Assembly (NCBI GenBank): GCA_963768025.1
Contig: CAVYGM010000027.1
Span: forward strand, 1-64,000
Direction: 5' to 3'
Length of the DNA stretch: 64,000 bases
Source of the DNA: CAVYGM01 sp963768025
GTDB taxonomy: Bacteria; Bacteroidota; Bacteroidia; Cytophagales; Spirosomataceae
In this document: in pieces, positions 27,382 through 36,436 of the stretch
Position numbering within the stretch: position 1 is the first letter of the stretch
Layout: each line of letters opens with the position of its first letter
Position numbers and translations under genes: made by a program
The notes under the pieces: model-generated
Databases searched by the model: none
Told to the model about the DNA's origin: nothing
What the model saw: only the letters and a program-made list of their open reading frames with translations

Positions 27382-28542
27382 ATGAAACGTTACGATTACA
27401 TTATTGCGGGTGCAGGACTAGCCGGACTCAGTCTGGCCTATTACATGAATCAGTCGGTGCTGCGGAATAAAACTATTCTGATACTGGACAAAGATGAGAA
27501 AAAGCAGAACGACCGTACCTGGTGTTTTTGGGAAAAGATAGGTCAGAATTCCTTCGAGCCGGTGGTCTTCAGGAAATGGGATCAGGTATATTTTTATGGA
27601 GACGGTGGTTTTGAAAAAAAACTGGATCTGGGCGATTACGTGTATAAATGGATTCGGGGTTTGGATTTCTACAATTTTGTCCGGACGGAACTGGCTGGTA
27701 ACCCCAATATTACTTTCATCACGGCCACCATTGAGCGCCTCTCGGATACCTCCGACGGCGGCTTCGTAATAACCGAACAAGGGCAGTTTATTGCCGATTA
27801 TGTGTTTGACAGCATCACCCCGCTCCGGCTGGATAACCCCCATTGTCATAACATGATCCAGCATTTTAAGGGGTGGGAAATCACGACTCCTACGCCTTTT
27901 TTCGACCCCTCGTGCCCAATCATGATGGACTACCGGGTAGAACAAACCGGCCTGGGGGTGCGGTTTGGGTACGTGCTGCCCATGTCCGAAACCCGAGCCT
28001 TGGTCGAGTATACCCTGTTCTCGGATAAGCTATTAGCACCCGAGGACTACGACCGGGAACTGCACACCTACCTGCGCGACTACCTGAAAATAGAAGATTT
28101 TACCATCGAATCCGAAGAGTTTGGGGTGATACCCATGACGGACGTGCGCCCTAAAACATCCAAGCGCAACCACGTGATCCGGATTGGTACCTCGGGTGGT
28201 TACGTCAAAGCTTCTACGGGCTATGCCTTCAAGCGAACCCAGCGATTCACTCAGCATTTGGTAAGGCAATTGCTCACCGTGGGCAAGCCCGTGCGTCGCA
28301 AAAAAACGCTCCGACGATGGTTCAAGAGCCTGCTGGATAGCACGTTGCTCAATGTACTGCTGGAACAGCGCTACTCAGGCCGGGCGGTATTTACGCGTCT
28401 TTATAAAAACAACCCGACCTCCCGCCTTTTTGCTTTTTTGGATGAAGATACCTCCTTCCGCGAGGACTTGCGGATCATGTCCACGGTGCCGCTGTGGGCG
28501 TTTATTCAGGGGATGATGGCTGCGCTTGTCAAAAGGATTTAA
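27382..28542 (+). CDS. crtY: Lycopene beta-cyclase family protein
   Basis: A 386-aa flavoprotein that cyclises the ends of lycopene to beta-carotene. The N-terminal dinucleotide fold reads YDYIIAGAGLAGLSLAYYM, and DRTWCFWE near residue 45 is the CrtY hallmark. MDYRVEQ, PMSETRALVEYTLFS and GVIPMTD follow in family order, with GTSGGYVKASTGYAF as the second FAD-contact motif. The end has one hydrophobic stretch. It supports a carotenoid-pigmented organism. The other carotenoid genes are not in this window, so this one is unlinked here. Confidence 0.88.
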   Translation: MKRYDYIIAGAGLAGLSLAYYMNQSVLRNKTILILDKDEKKQNDRTWCFWEKIGQNSFEPVVFRKWDQVYFYGDGGFEKKLDLGDYVYKWIRGLDFYNFVRTELAGNPNITFITATIERLSDTSDGGFVITEQGQFIADYVFDSITPLRLDNPHCHNMIQHFKGWEITTPTPFFDPSCPIMMDYRVEQTGLGVRFGYVLPMSETRALVEYTLFSDKLLAPEDYDRELHTYLRDYLKIEDFTIESEEFGVIPMTDVRPKTSKRNHVIRIGTSGGYVKASTGYAFKRTQRFTQHLVRQLLTVGKPVRRKKTLRRWFKSLLDSTLLNVLLEQRYSGRAVFTRLYKNNPTSRLFAFLDEDTSFREDLRIMSTVPLWAFIQGMMAALVKRI

Positions 28543-28567
28543 ATTTCCTTTGCCAAATACGAAAAGT

Positions 28568-28835
28568 TATTTGGTAAATTTCCCGAAAAAATTCAATTTT
28601 GTGCCAGCATCCAGAAGCTTCGGTGGTATGCCGCTTGGCGGTATATCTCCCGGCAGAAGCGCCAACCGGGTAGGAACACCACGGTGGTTTTGGAACGATG
28701 TGGGTTTGACAAACCGCCTTTTACAAATGTACCTTCTGGTGGGCTTGTCGGTAAACCAAAAATGTTCGTCGCTTTTGCCTTCTCCTGGATTTTGTTTCGT
28801 ATCAATCCAACAAATCTTTTTCAACGTTTCATCGT
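28568..28835 (+). promoter_or_regulatory. Candidate promoter and structured 5' leader of metK
   Basis: A TTTG -33-like box near 28572 and CAATTTTG at about 28594-28601 (one mismatch to TAnnTTTG) suggest transcription starting near 28608, leaving a leader of about 225 nt. The leader can form ATGCCG-CTTGG-CGGTAT (about 28628-28644) and a CCCGG/CCGGG hairpin just after it. I do not recognise any SAM riboswitch consensus in it. No coding frame in it looks real. Confidence 0.4.
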
Positions 28836-30116
28836 ATGCCCTATCTATTTACCTCGGAGTCTGTGTCGGAAGGACACCCCGACAAAGTAGCCGATCAGAT
28901 TTCGGACGCCCTCATTGACAATTTTATGGCCTGGGATCCCAGCAGCAAGGTAGCTTGCGAAACCCTCGTGACCACGGGGCAGGTAGTACTGGCCGGAGAA
29001 GTAAAAACCAATACCTACCTGGACGTTCAGAAAATTGCCCGGGAGGTGATCCGCAAGATCGGCTACACCAAGAGCGAGTACATGTTTGAATCCAATTCCT
29101 GCGGTGTCCTGTCGGCCATTCACGACCAGAGTGCGGACATTAACCAGGGAGTAGACCGGGCCGCCGAGAGTCAGGACTTTGAGTCAAAAGCCAACGCCCA
29201 GGGGGCTGGCGACCAGGGTATGATGTTTGGCTACGCCACCCGTGAAACCGAAAACTACATGCCGTTGGCGCTGGATTTGGCCCACAAGATTCTGAAAGAA
29301 TTGTCCAATATCCGGAACTTCGAATCCGAGCTGATTCCCTACCTGCGCCCGGACGCCAAGTCGCAGGTGACCATCGAGTACAGCGACGACAACGTGCCCC
29401 AGCGCATTGATACGATTGTGGTTTCTACCCAGCACGACGATTTTGACGGCGAAGCAGCTATGCTGGCCAAAATAAAGTCAGATATTATTTCTATCGTAAT
29501 CCCTCGCGTTAAAGCGACCTTGCCCGCTGAGTTGCAGGCTCTGTTTACAGAGGACATCACCTACTACATCAACCCCACGGGCAAGTTCGTAATCGGTGGA
29601 CCGCACGGGGATACGGGCCTGACGGGTCGCAAGATCATCGTGGATACGTATGGTGGAAAGGGTGCCCACGGTGGTGGAGCTTTCTCGGGTAAAGATCCCT
29701 CCAAGGTAGACCGCTCGGCTGCATATGCCACGCGCCACATTGCCAAAAATATGGTAGCGGCCGGCCTTTGCGACGAAGTACTGGTACAGGTGTCGTACGC
29801 CATTGGTGTAGCCAAACCCTGCGGACTTTTTATTGATACTAAAGGTACCGCCAAGGTATCCATGACGGACGGTGAGATAGCCCGGAAAATAGAGACGATT
29901 TTTGATATGCGTCCTTACGCCATCGAAGAGCGGTTGAAGCTACGGAACCCAATCTATTCCGAAACGGCAGCCTACGGTCACATGGGACGTACCAACGAAG
30001 TAGTGAAGAAGTCTTTCAAGGGGGCCGACGGGTCCGAAAAAGAAGTAGAGGTAGAACTATTTACCTGGGAAAAACTCGACTACTTAGATAAAGTGAAGGA
30101 AGCTTTTGCATTGTAA
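28836..30116 (+). CDS. metK: S-adenosylmethionine synthase MetK
   Basis: This enzyme makes S-adenosylmethionine from methionine and ATP. The 426-aa sequence starts LFTSESVSEGHPDKVADQIS with the catalytic His in GHPDK. It carries the ATP-binding GAGDQGMMFGYA motif and the P-loop-like GGGAFSGKDPSKVDRSAAY. All three repeat domains are present and the frame is intact. It is slightly longer than the bacterial average (~385 aa) owing to inserts in the middle and end, as in other Bacteroidota. The long leader upstream may regulate it. It ends in a strong terminator. Confidence 0.96.
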   Translation: MPYLFTSESVSEGHPDKVADQISDALIDNFMAWDPSSKVACETLVTTGQVVLAGEVKTNTYLDVQKIAREVIRKIGYTKSEYMFESNSCGVLSAIHDQSADINQGVDRAAESQDFESKANAQGAGDQGMMFGYATRETENYMPLALDLAHKILKELSNIRNFESELIPYLRPDAKSQVTIEYSDDNVPQRIDTIVVSTQHDDFDGEAAMLAKIKSDIISIVIPRVKATLPAELQALFTEDITYYINPTGKFVIGGPHGDTGLTGRKIIVDTYGGKGAHGGGAFSGKDPSKVDRSAAYATRHIAKNMVAAGLCDEVLVQVSYAIGVAKPCGLFIDTKGTAKVSMTDGEIARKIETIFDMRPYAIEERLKLRNPIYSETAAYGHMGRTNEVVKKSFKGADGSEKEVEVELFTWEKLDYLDKVKEAFAL

Positions 30117-30477
30117 AAAAGAGGATTTCATAAAGAATTGAAAGCAGACCGCCGGGGACACTTCCTTCGGCGGTCTCTTTTTTTATTCCCTCACGAATCA
30201 CCTTGACCCCGCCGATGCGCCCGGCCAGAAAGTTGTACAGGAGGGCAAACAGGGCCCCAAAAACGAGCCCAATGATACCGTACATGATGGGGAAAAAGAT
30301 GGCCATGGCAATGCCGCCGCCAAACATCATACCGCTGGCTTCTTCACCCATAAGTGAACCGAACATGGATCCGAAGGCTAGAAAGAGTACCCCAATGATA
30401 AGCCCAATGGAGGCCAAAATAGCACCGTACATGAGGGCCGCAGACCCTACATCAATCTGAGAAATTTCTTTTTTCAT
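30061..30477 (-). CDS. DUF3566-like small membrane protein
   Basis: A membrane protein of unknown function, beginning MKKEISQIDVGSAALMYGAI at the ATG at 30477 (an upstream in-frame start at 30525 is less likely). Two strong membrane segments (about residues 13-37 and 52-82) are rich in Gly and Met. They are followed by LLYNFLAGRIGGVKVI, the usual end of this short family. As read it continues through the metK terminator to 30061, overlapping metK antisense by 56 bp. Removing one G of GGG near 30190 gives VKVIREE and a stop at about 30183, just before the terminator, so the true protein is probably ~98 aa. Confidence 0.65.
   Translation of the reverse strand: MKKEISQIDVGSAALMYGAILASIGLIIGVLFLAFGSMFGSLMGEEASGMMFGGGIAMAIFFPIMYGIIGLVFGALFALLYNFLAGRIGGVKVIREGIKKETAEGSVPGGLLSILYEILFFTMQKLPSLYLSSRVFPR
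30146..30185 (+). terminator. Intrinsic terminator after metK
   Basis: The stem AGACCGCCG (30146-30154) pairs with CGGCGGTCT (30168-30176), with a T-run to 30185. As read, it lies inside the 3' end of the convergent membrane-protein gene, an arrangement suggesting that gene really stops at about 30183. Confidence 0.85.
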
Positions 30478-30550
30478 AAGAGGAAAATGGTTAGAAAGTG
30501 AGAATGTATACGCTACGATCTTCAAATTACTACATAATCAGGAGTTTACC

Positions 30551-31852
30551 TCATAAAAATTGCACAACACTTTCGAGTCCCATGCCCCGCGATCCTTTAA
30601 TAAGAATGTGGGTCTCCTCCTGCGGATTATCCATGATCCAATTGTGCAGCGAAAACTTATCCGGAAAGTAGTAGGCCTTGGGCAATGCCGGTAAGGCGTG
30701 CTGCATCAACTTGCCGGAAAGAATGACGAGATCGAATTTTCCCTCGGCGATTAGCTGGCCCAGGGCCAGGTGTTCGGCTTCGGTTTCGGAGCCCAATTCC
30801 AGCATATCGCCCAGAATCACCATTTTGCGGGGGGCGGCGCTTTTCATAAAATTTTCAAGAGCTGCCCCCATGGAGGTAGGATTGGCATTGTAGGCATCCA
30901 GCGTAATGACATTGCTGCCTTTGTGAATTACCTGCGAGCGGTTGTTATCGGGCTGATAGGCAGAGATGGCGGCGTGAGCATCGCTTTCATCCACCCCAAA
31001 GTAGTGCCCGATGGCCAGGGCTGCGCAGATATTGTCAAAATTATACTGGCCCGGCAGATGGGTGACGATAGTTTGTTTTTGGGTATCCTCATAGATCACA
31101 AAGGGTGACTCTTCGACCAGGATGGGGTTCACGTCCGAGCTCGCGGATCGGTAAAACACAATTTCCCCAAAAGAGTGCCGCTTGCTCACCATTTCCATCA
31201 GGGTATCGTTTTGAGCATTCACAAACACGACTCGCTTTTTCTTAGCCAGGTAGTCGTAGAGCTCCCCTTTTCCTTTTTTTACCCCAGCCAGACCGCCAAA
31301 CCCTTCAAGGTGGGCTTTGCCGATGTTAGTGATCAGGCCGTGGGTAGGCTGGGAAATGCTACTCAGCAGGGCAATTTCCTGTTGATGGTTGGCACCCATT
31401 TCCACCACCACCATATCATAATCGTCGGGATGAACCGAGAGGATAGTCAGGGGAACTCCGATGTGATTATTGAGATTTCCTTTGGTAGCGTAGGTACGGT
31501 ATGTACGGGAAAGCACCGCCGCAATAAGCTCTTTGGTGGTAGTTTTGCCATTGGAGCCCGTCAGCCCAACCACCGGAATGTCCCAGGTGCTGCGGTGGAA
31601 CCGGGCCAGATCCTGTAAGGAGGTAAGGGCATCCTCCACCAATAGAAATCGGTCGTCTTTCACCACCGAGGGATCATCCACCACTACGTAGGAGGCTCCC
31701 ATATCCAGAGCATTGGCGGCGAAAGCGTTGCCGTCGAATGTGTCACCTTTCAAAGCAAAGAATAGCCCTCCGGGTTCGATTTTGCGGGTATCAGTACTTA
31801 CCTTCGGGTTTTGTAGATAGATTTTATAGAGATCTTGCGGCGTAATTTCCAT
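30551..31852 (-). CDS. murF: UDP-N-acetylmuramoyl-tripeptide--D-Ala-D-Ala ligase MurF
   Basis: MurF adds D-Ala-D-Ala to the UDP-MurNAc-tripeptide, the last cytoplasmic step of peptidoglycan precursor synthesis. The N-terminal substrate domain (KVSTDTRKIEPGGLFFALKG) is followed by the ATP loop GSNGKTTTKE near residue 108 and the Mur motifs MGANHQQEIALLSSI and TNIGKAHLEGFG. The C-terminal ligase domain has DAYNANPTSM. At 433 aa and intact, it is normal. No other mur gene is adjacent, so it sits outside the dcw cluster. Confidence 0.94.
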   Translation of the reverse strand: MEITPQDLYKIYLQNPKVSTDTRKIEPGGLFFALKGDTFDGNAFAANALDMGASYVVVDDPSVVKDDRFLLVEDALTSLQDLARFHRSTWDIPVVGLTGSNGKTTTKELIAAVLSRTYRTYATKGNLNNHIGVPLTILSVHPDDYDMVVVEMGANHQQEIALLSSISQPTHGLITNIGKAHLEGFGGLAGVKKGKGELYDYLAKKKRVVFVNAQNDTLMEMVSKRHSFGEIVFYRSASSDVNPILVEESPFVIYEDTQKQTIVTHLPGQYNFDNICAALAIGHYFGVDESDAHAAISAYQPDNNRSQVIHKGSNVITLDAYNANPTSMGAALENFMKSAAPRKMVILGDMLELGSETEAEHLALGQLIAEGKFDLVILSGKLMQHALPALPKAYYFPDKFSLHNWIMDNPQEETHILIKGSRGMGLESVVQFL

Positions 31853-32009
31853 GTTTTTGTAATTTCTTATGACAACTGATGGGTGTATTTCGTTGTAAAT
31901 GAATGGTAGCTCTTTTTTACGAAAAAGTAGGGAAAAGAAACGTGTTTTTGACTTCTACCAGCAAAGGTTCCCTCAATACAGGCTCCAAAATTACGTGAAA
32001 TAATTCTCA

Positions 32010-34224
32010 ATGAAACCTATCTGCTACCTGTACTTCTTATGTTTTGGATTATCAATGACCCCGGCAGCAGCTCAGCAGGCCTGGTTGCGGATTGACTCAA
32101 CCACCACCGTGGTAAAGAATGGGAAAGCTCTGCTCAACCCCTGGGCGGGTGGGCTCAACGCCGGCCAGTTTTCCAGCATGGACCTCAACAATGACGGGGC
32201 AAACGACCTGGTGGTGTTCGACCGCACCACCAACCGCGTGAGTACATTTGTGGGGGAACCTACTACCAAAACCTACCGCCATGCCCCCAGCTACGAGGCG
32301 CGTTTTCCGGACATCGAAAACTGGATGTTGCTGGTAGACTATAACGGCGACGGGCAAAAGGAACTTTTCACCCATACCCCACAGGGAATCAGAATGTACA
32401 AGAAAGTACCGAACGGTGCCAGCTGGACCTGGAAGCTATTCAAACCCCTGCTCAATTCTTATGGATTTTCCGGACCATTGAATCTATTAGTAGTGGCTAC
32501 GGATATTCCGGCCATGACCGACGTGGACGACGACGGGGATATGGACATCGTGACCTTCGAAATTCTGGGGAATTTTGCCGAAATGCACCAGAACATGAGC
32601 ATGGAACGCTACGGCGTGCCCGATAGCCTCGAGTTTGTACGGAATGGGTTGTGCTGGGGTAATTTTGTAAAGGAACACTGCAATGATTTTAGCCTGGGGA
32701 TAGACTGCGGCGCGGTGGAAAATCTAGGCAATAAGCCCAACGGCCGCATTGCCCACGCGGGCAACGCTATATTGCTTCAAGACCTGAACGGCGACGGCCG
32801 TAAGGATATGCTCATGGGCCATGTCACCTGCGACAACATTGCCCGCCTGACCAACACCGGCACCAATCGGGTGGCCAATTTTACCAGTTTCGACGCTACT
32901 TTCCCGGCCCAGAACCCCATTAAGTTTACCATTTTTCCGGCGGTCTACGCCGAAGACGTGGACTTTGACGGAGTAAAGGATCTTATAGCCGCTCCGAACG
33001 TGTACGCCAACGAAGGCAACCTCATGGATTTCCAGTCGTCGGCCTGGTACTATCACAATGCGGGTACGGCGAAGAATCCCAGCTACGAACTACGGCAAAA
33101 GAATTTTTTGCAAGACCAGATGATCGACGTGGGTGAGTATGCCGCTCCCTCTTTTTTCGATGTTGATGGTGATGGTGACCAGGATATGGTAGTAGGTACG
33201 GGTGGGACGCGGGGCGAAACGGGATTCCGGGGGAGTTTGGTCTTATTTCGCAATATGGGTACTTTAAAGGAGCCTCGTTTTGACTGGGTAGCGGAAGAGT
33301 ACCTGGGTTTTTCGGCAACCCTGCAACTAACCCAGATCAAGCCCCAATGGGCCGACTTCGACGGAGACGGGACGGTGGATCTGGGTTTTTCGGGTATTTC
33401 GTTCAAGGGGCTCGAATACCGCTATATTCCCAATAAAGCGGCCCGCGGACAGGCTGTGAACCTGAGCATGAAGGAGGCCGTTATGCTTACCCTTCCCGAA
33501 GCTGTGCAGGCCAGTGACGTACCGTGCTTTTATGATACCGACCGGGATGGAGATCTGGATTTGATTATCGGTAAAGCACAAGGAAATATCCTGTATTACC
33601 TCAATACAGGTACCGCGCAAAGCCCCCGTATACCAGCTCCAGACCGACGCGCTGGCGGGAGTGAAGACTAACTTTACCGGTCGTTTTGTGAGCATATCCG
33701 TAGCCGATATCAATCTCGACGGGCAGCCCGATTTGCTTACCGGCGATCAGTCCGGGCGGGTCAAAATCTTTCATACCGGGGCGTTTGGGCAGTGGAGCAC
33801 CCGCGACAGCCTGCTGGTGCAAACGGGTAGCGGTGCTTATGCGCCCAAAATGGGGGCCTACCTGCACACCACCGTTGCCGACTACACCGGCGACGGCAAG
33901 CCCGACGTGGCCGTGGGTACCTACGGGGGCGGGGTGCGGTTGCTGACCAACATTCTCCCGGTTACGATCACCGCCGTGGAGCCAAAGGGAAATTCTTCCC
34001 TGGTCGTGTATCCCAATCCGGCGGAGGGTTTTGTGTACGTGCGTACCTCCCAGCCCGCGCTACTAGATGTGATGACGGCCTCCGGCAGCACGATCAGAGA
34101 CACCCTTCCCCTTGCGGCCGATACCGAAACGGCCGTGAGCGTATCGCAATGGTCGCCGGGCGTGTACCTGTTCAGGGTACGATATGCCGACCGGCAGGAG
34201 GTAAGGAAGGTGTTGGTGAAGTAG
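32010..34224 (+). CDS. Secreted FG-GAP/VCBS repeat protein with T9SS sorting domain (frame break)
   Basis: A cell-surface or secreted protein. A signal peptide (about 1-21, ending PAAAQ) precedes several FG-GAP/VCBS repeats with calcium-binding D-x-D-x-D loops (DYNGDGQKELF, DLNGDGRKDM, DVDGDGDQDM, DFDGDGTVDL, DRDGDLDLII). These are typical of a beta-propeller. The C-terminal ~75 residues (SLVVYPNPAEGFVYV ... GVYLFRVRYADRQEVRKVLVK) are a type A sorting domain for the type IX secretion system. The frame breaks near 33622, where CCCCC should probably be CCCC. The second frame then continues VYQLQTDALAGVKTNFTGRF. Total about 737 aa. The ligand is unknown. The T9SS signal places it on the surface and supports gliding or polymer-degrading lifestyles. 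Confidence 0.85.
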
Positions 34225-34761
34225 TCACACTACCCGGATCACCTTCACAAAGCGGCTTTCATAATAGCCTTCCAGGAGCGAGGTGGTTACGGAATAGTCC
34301 TTACCCGACGAAGAGTGAATGAATTCGAGACCCGCCTGATCGTTGCTGGTCACAATGCCAATATGACCGACAATTCCGCTCTCAAGGTCGGTTCCGGTAA
34401 AGAGAATAAGATCGCCGGGGGCCGCCTTCTCTACTTTCACCGGCTCGCCTAGGTTGGTAAAATCTGCCGAAGAACGAGGTACCTCAATTCCGAAATGAGA
34501 ATAGACGTGGTTGATAAAACCCGAGCAATCGAAGCCAGCCTCAGGATCGCTCGAGCCATAGAGGTAGGGTACTCCGTAAAAAAGTTGGGCGTATTCTACT
34601 AGTTCTGTACCCGTAACCGAAGAGATTCGATTGCTTTGGGAATTAGAATGTTGGCTGGTTGATGCGACTTCCGTGGACTGAGGGACCGTTTCAGTTTTGT
34701 CAGCCCACTGCTGATACTGGAACAAGGCCCCCAGGGCTATAATCAGAATTATGTATTTCAT
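34225..34761 (-). CDS. NlpC/P60 family cysteine peptidase
   Basis: A 178-aa exported cell-wall hydrolase, probably cutting D-Glu-meso-diaminopimelate bonds. I start at the ATG at 34761, which gives a signal or anchor (KYIILIIALGALFQY). The frame is open further upstream but that region has no signal. The catalytic Cys79 lies in FDCSGF, with His133 in GHIGIV and a polar His149 in FIHSS, in the correct order for the family. No SH3 domain is attached, only a Ser/Gln-rich linker (about 25-50). It is convergent with the FG-GAP gene with almost no gap. Confidence 0.85.
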   Translation of the reverse strand: MKYIILIIALGALFQYQQWADKTETVPQSTEVASTSQHSNSQSNRISSVTGTELVEYAQLFYGVPYLYGSSDPEAGFDCSGFINHVYSHFGIEVPRSSADFTNLGEPVKVEKAAPGDLILFTGTDLESGIVGHIGIVTSNDQAGLEFIHSSSGKDYSVTTSLLEGYYESRFVKVIRVV

Positions 34762-35000
34762 AGCGCTTGGGTTTAGTACATAAGGAGATGGGTGGTCTAT
34801 CGATTTGGAGCTAAATCTTTCTCTCCTCAAAACTTTCTCTCCTATTTTTAACCCTATACTCCTCCGGAATGTTCCGTTCTGTCCCGAAAATGTACAACGT
34901 GGAATTGTGTTTGTGCAATATGGGAATGTTTCAACCCAGGATATTTTTGTAAGCAAGGAAAAGAAACCTTACATTTCCAGTACGACTCCAAAATCTTGAT

Positions 35001-36287
35001 ATGGCTATGAATTCAATGCGTCTACTTTGTCTGTTTCTTCTTGCTGCCTTTGCGTGCAAAAGTCAGGAGCGAGCTTCCGGCACCTATACTGCCTTTACTG
35101 GCGCTACTATTATAGACGGCCAGGGAGGTACCCCCATCCCGAACGGCGTACTTCTTGTTCGGAATGGAAGGGTAGTTTCGGTAGGTACCAGGGCTAGCGT
35201 ATCCCTGCCCGAGCAAACCACCATTCGGGATGTGTCCGGCAAGACCATCATCCCCGGATTCATCAATGCCCACGGACACGTAGGCGATGTGCAGGGGATT
35301 GAAGGGGGGCATTATTCCACTCAAACGCTCCTGGATAACCTGGCCCTCTATGCCCGCTATGGCATCACTACCGTGGTGAGCCTCGGGGGCGATAAAGCGG
35401 CAGCCGTGCCGTTGCGGGCGGGTAGGGATACTACCTCCACCCAACGAGCACGTCTGTTTATTGCGGGGGAGGTCATTACCGGGGCTACTCCGGCGGAGGC
35501 GGTAGCGGTCATTGATCGCAATCATCAGATGGGAGTAGACTTTATGAAGATCCGGGTGGACGACAACCTCGGCACCACTCCCAAAATGACCGAAGACGTG
35601 TACCGGGCCGTAATCAAGCGCTCGCATGAGCTAGGCTACCAGATAGCCACGCACATGTACTATCTCGATGATGCCAAAAAACTGCTTGACGCCGGCTCGG
35701 ATCTGATGGCCCATAGCGTGCGCGACCTACCCGTTGACGAGGCTTTCGTAAAGCTCATAAAGGAAAAAAAAGTTGCCTATTGCCCCACCCTCACCCGGGA
35801 GCTTTCCGCTTTTGTATATGGCGACACAGCCGCGTTTTTTACCGATCCCTTTTTCTTGCGGGAGTACGACCGGGCTACCATTCAGCCTTTGCTGGCTCCG
35901 GCTCGACAAAAACAGGTAAGCAGTAGCAAAAGCGCCATTACCTACCGGCAGCAGTTGCCCATGGCAATGGCCAATCTCAAAACCCTGAGCGAGGCCGGAG
36001 TGCCCATTGTGTTTGGTACCGACAGTGGTATTCCAACCCGGTTTATGGGCTACTTTGAGCACCTCGAAATGGAAATGATGGCCGAAGCGGGCCTTACCCC
36101 CATGCAGATTATCGTATCGGCCAGCAAAAATGCCGCTGCCTGATCTAAGCTACGTGACGTGGGTACCTTATCACCCGGACATTGGGCCGATTTTGTGGTG
36201 CTGGATGCCGATCCTCTAACGGATATCCGCCATGTGCGCAGGATCAATAAGGTATACATGGGGGGAGAAGTAGTGAACAAGAAATAG
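35001..36287 (+). CDS. Exported amidohydrolase (imidazolonepropionase/prolidase-like), in-frame stop near the end
   Basis: A metal-dependent hydrolase of the amidohydrolase superfamily. The N-terminus is a lipoprotein-like signal (LLAAFACKS). The core shows GKTIIPGFINAHGHVG (metal HxH), GYQIATHMYY, LMAHSVRD and FGTDSGIP with the catalytic Asp. At 36141-36143 there is a TGA in frame after SASKNAAA. Without a frame change the family's usual tail continues, LRDVGTLSPGHWADFVVLDA and then YMGGEVVNKK, with the stop at 36285-36287. This is a nonsense codon or base-call error rather than a shift. The protein would be about 428 aa. The substrate is unknown. Confidence 0.8.
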
Positions 36288-36385
36288 ATTATTTCAAGAA
36301 AGTCTACCCAGTTGCTGCCGGGTTTCAGCCAGGCAAGAGCCTTTGGGATGAATTAATTTTTCTTTACACTTAGTAGAAATTCGGG

Positions 36386-36393
36386 TATCTTTG
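36386..36393 (+). promoter_or_regulatory. Candidate -7 element before the polysaccharide genes
   Basis: TATCTTTG is a perfect TAnnTTTG match about 45 bp before the GTG start at 36437. The -33 box is not clear. Confidence 0.4.
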
Positions 36394-36436
36394 GCGGCTA
36401 AAAGTGAGGTACGCATGAAATATACCGCGTATCTAT

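Noticed and set aside
28568..28835. SAM riboswitch before metK
   Set aside because: The region has hairpins but I could not match it to SAM-I, SAM-II or SAM/SAH consensus, so only a structured leader is claimed.
28526..28918. Open frame across the metK leader
   Set aside because: It overlaps the end of crtY and the start of metK in a different frame and has no recognisable protein features.
36141..36143. Selenocysteine at the TGA of the amidohydrolase
   Set aside because: The position is a loop before the tail, not an active-site Cys, and no SECIS-like hairpin was evident after it.
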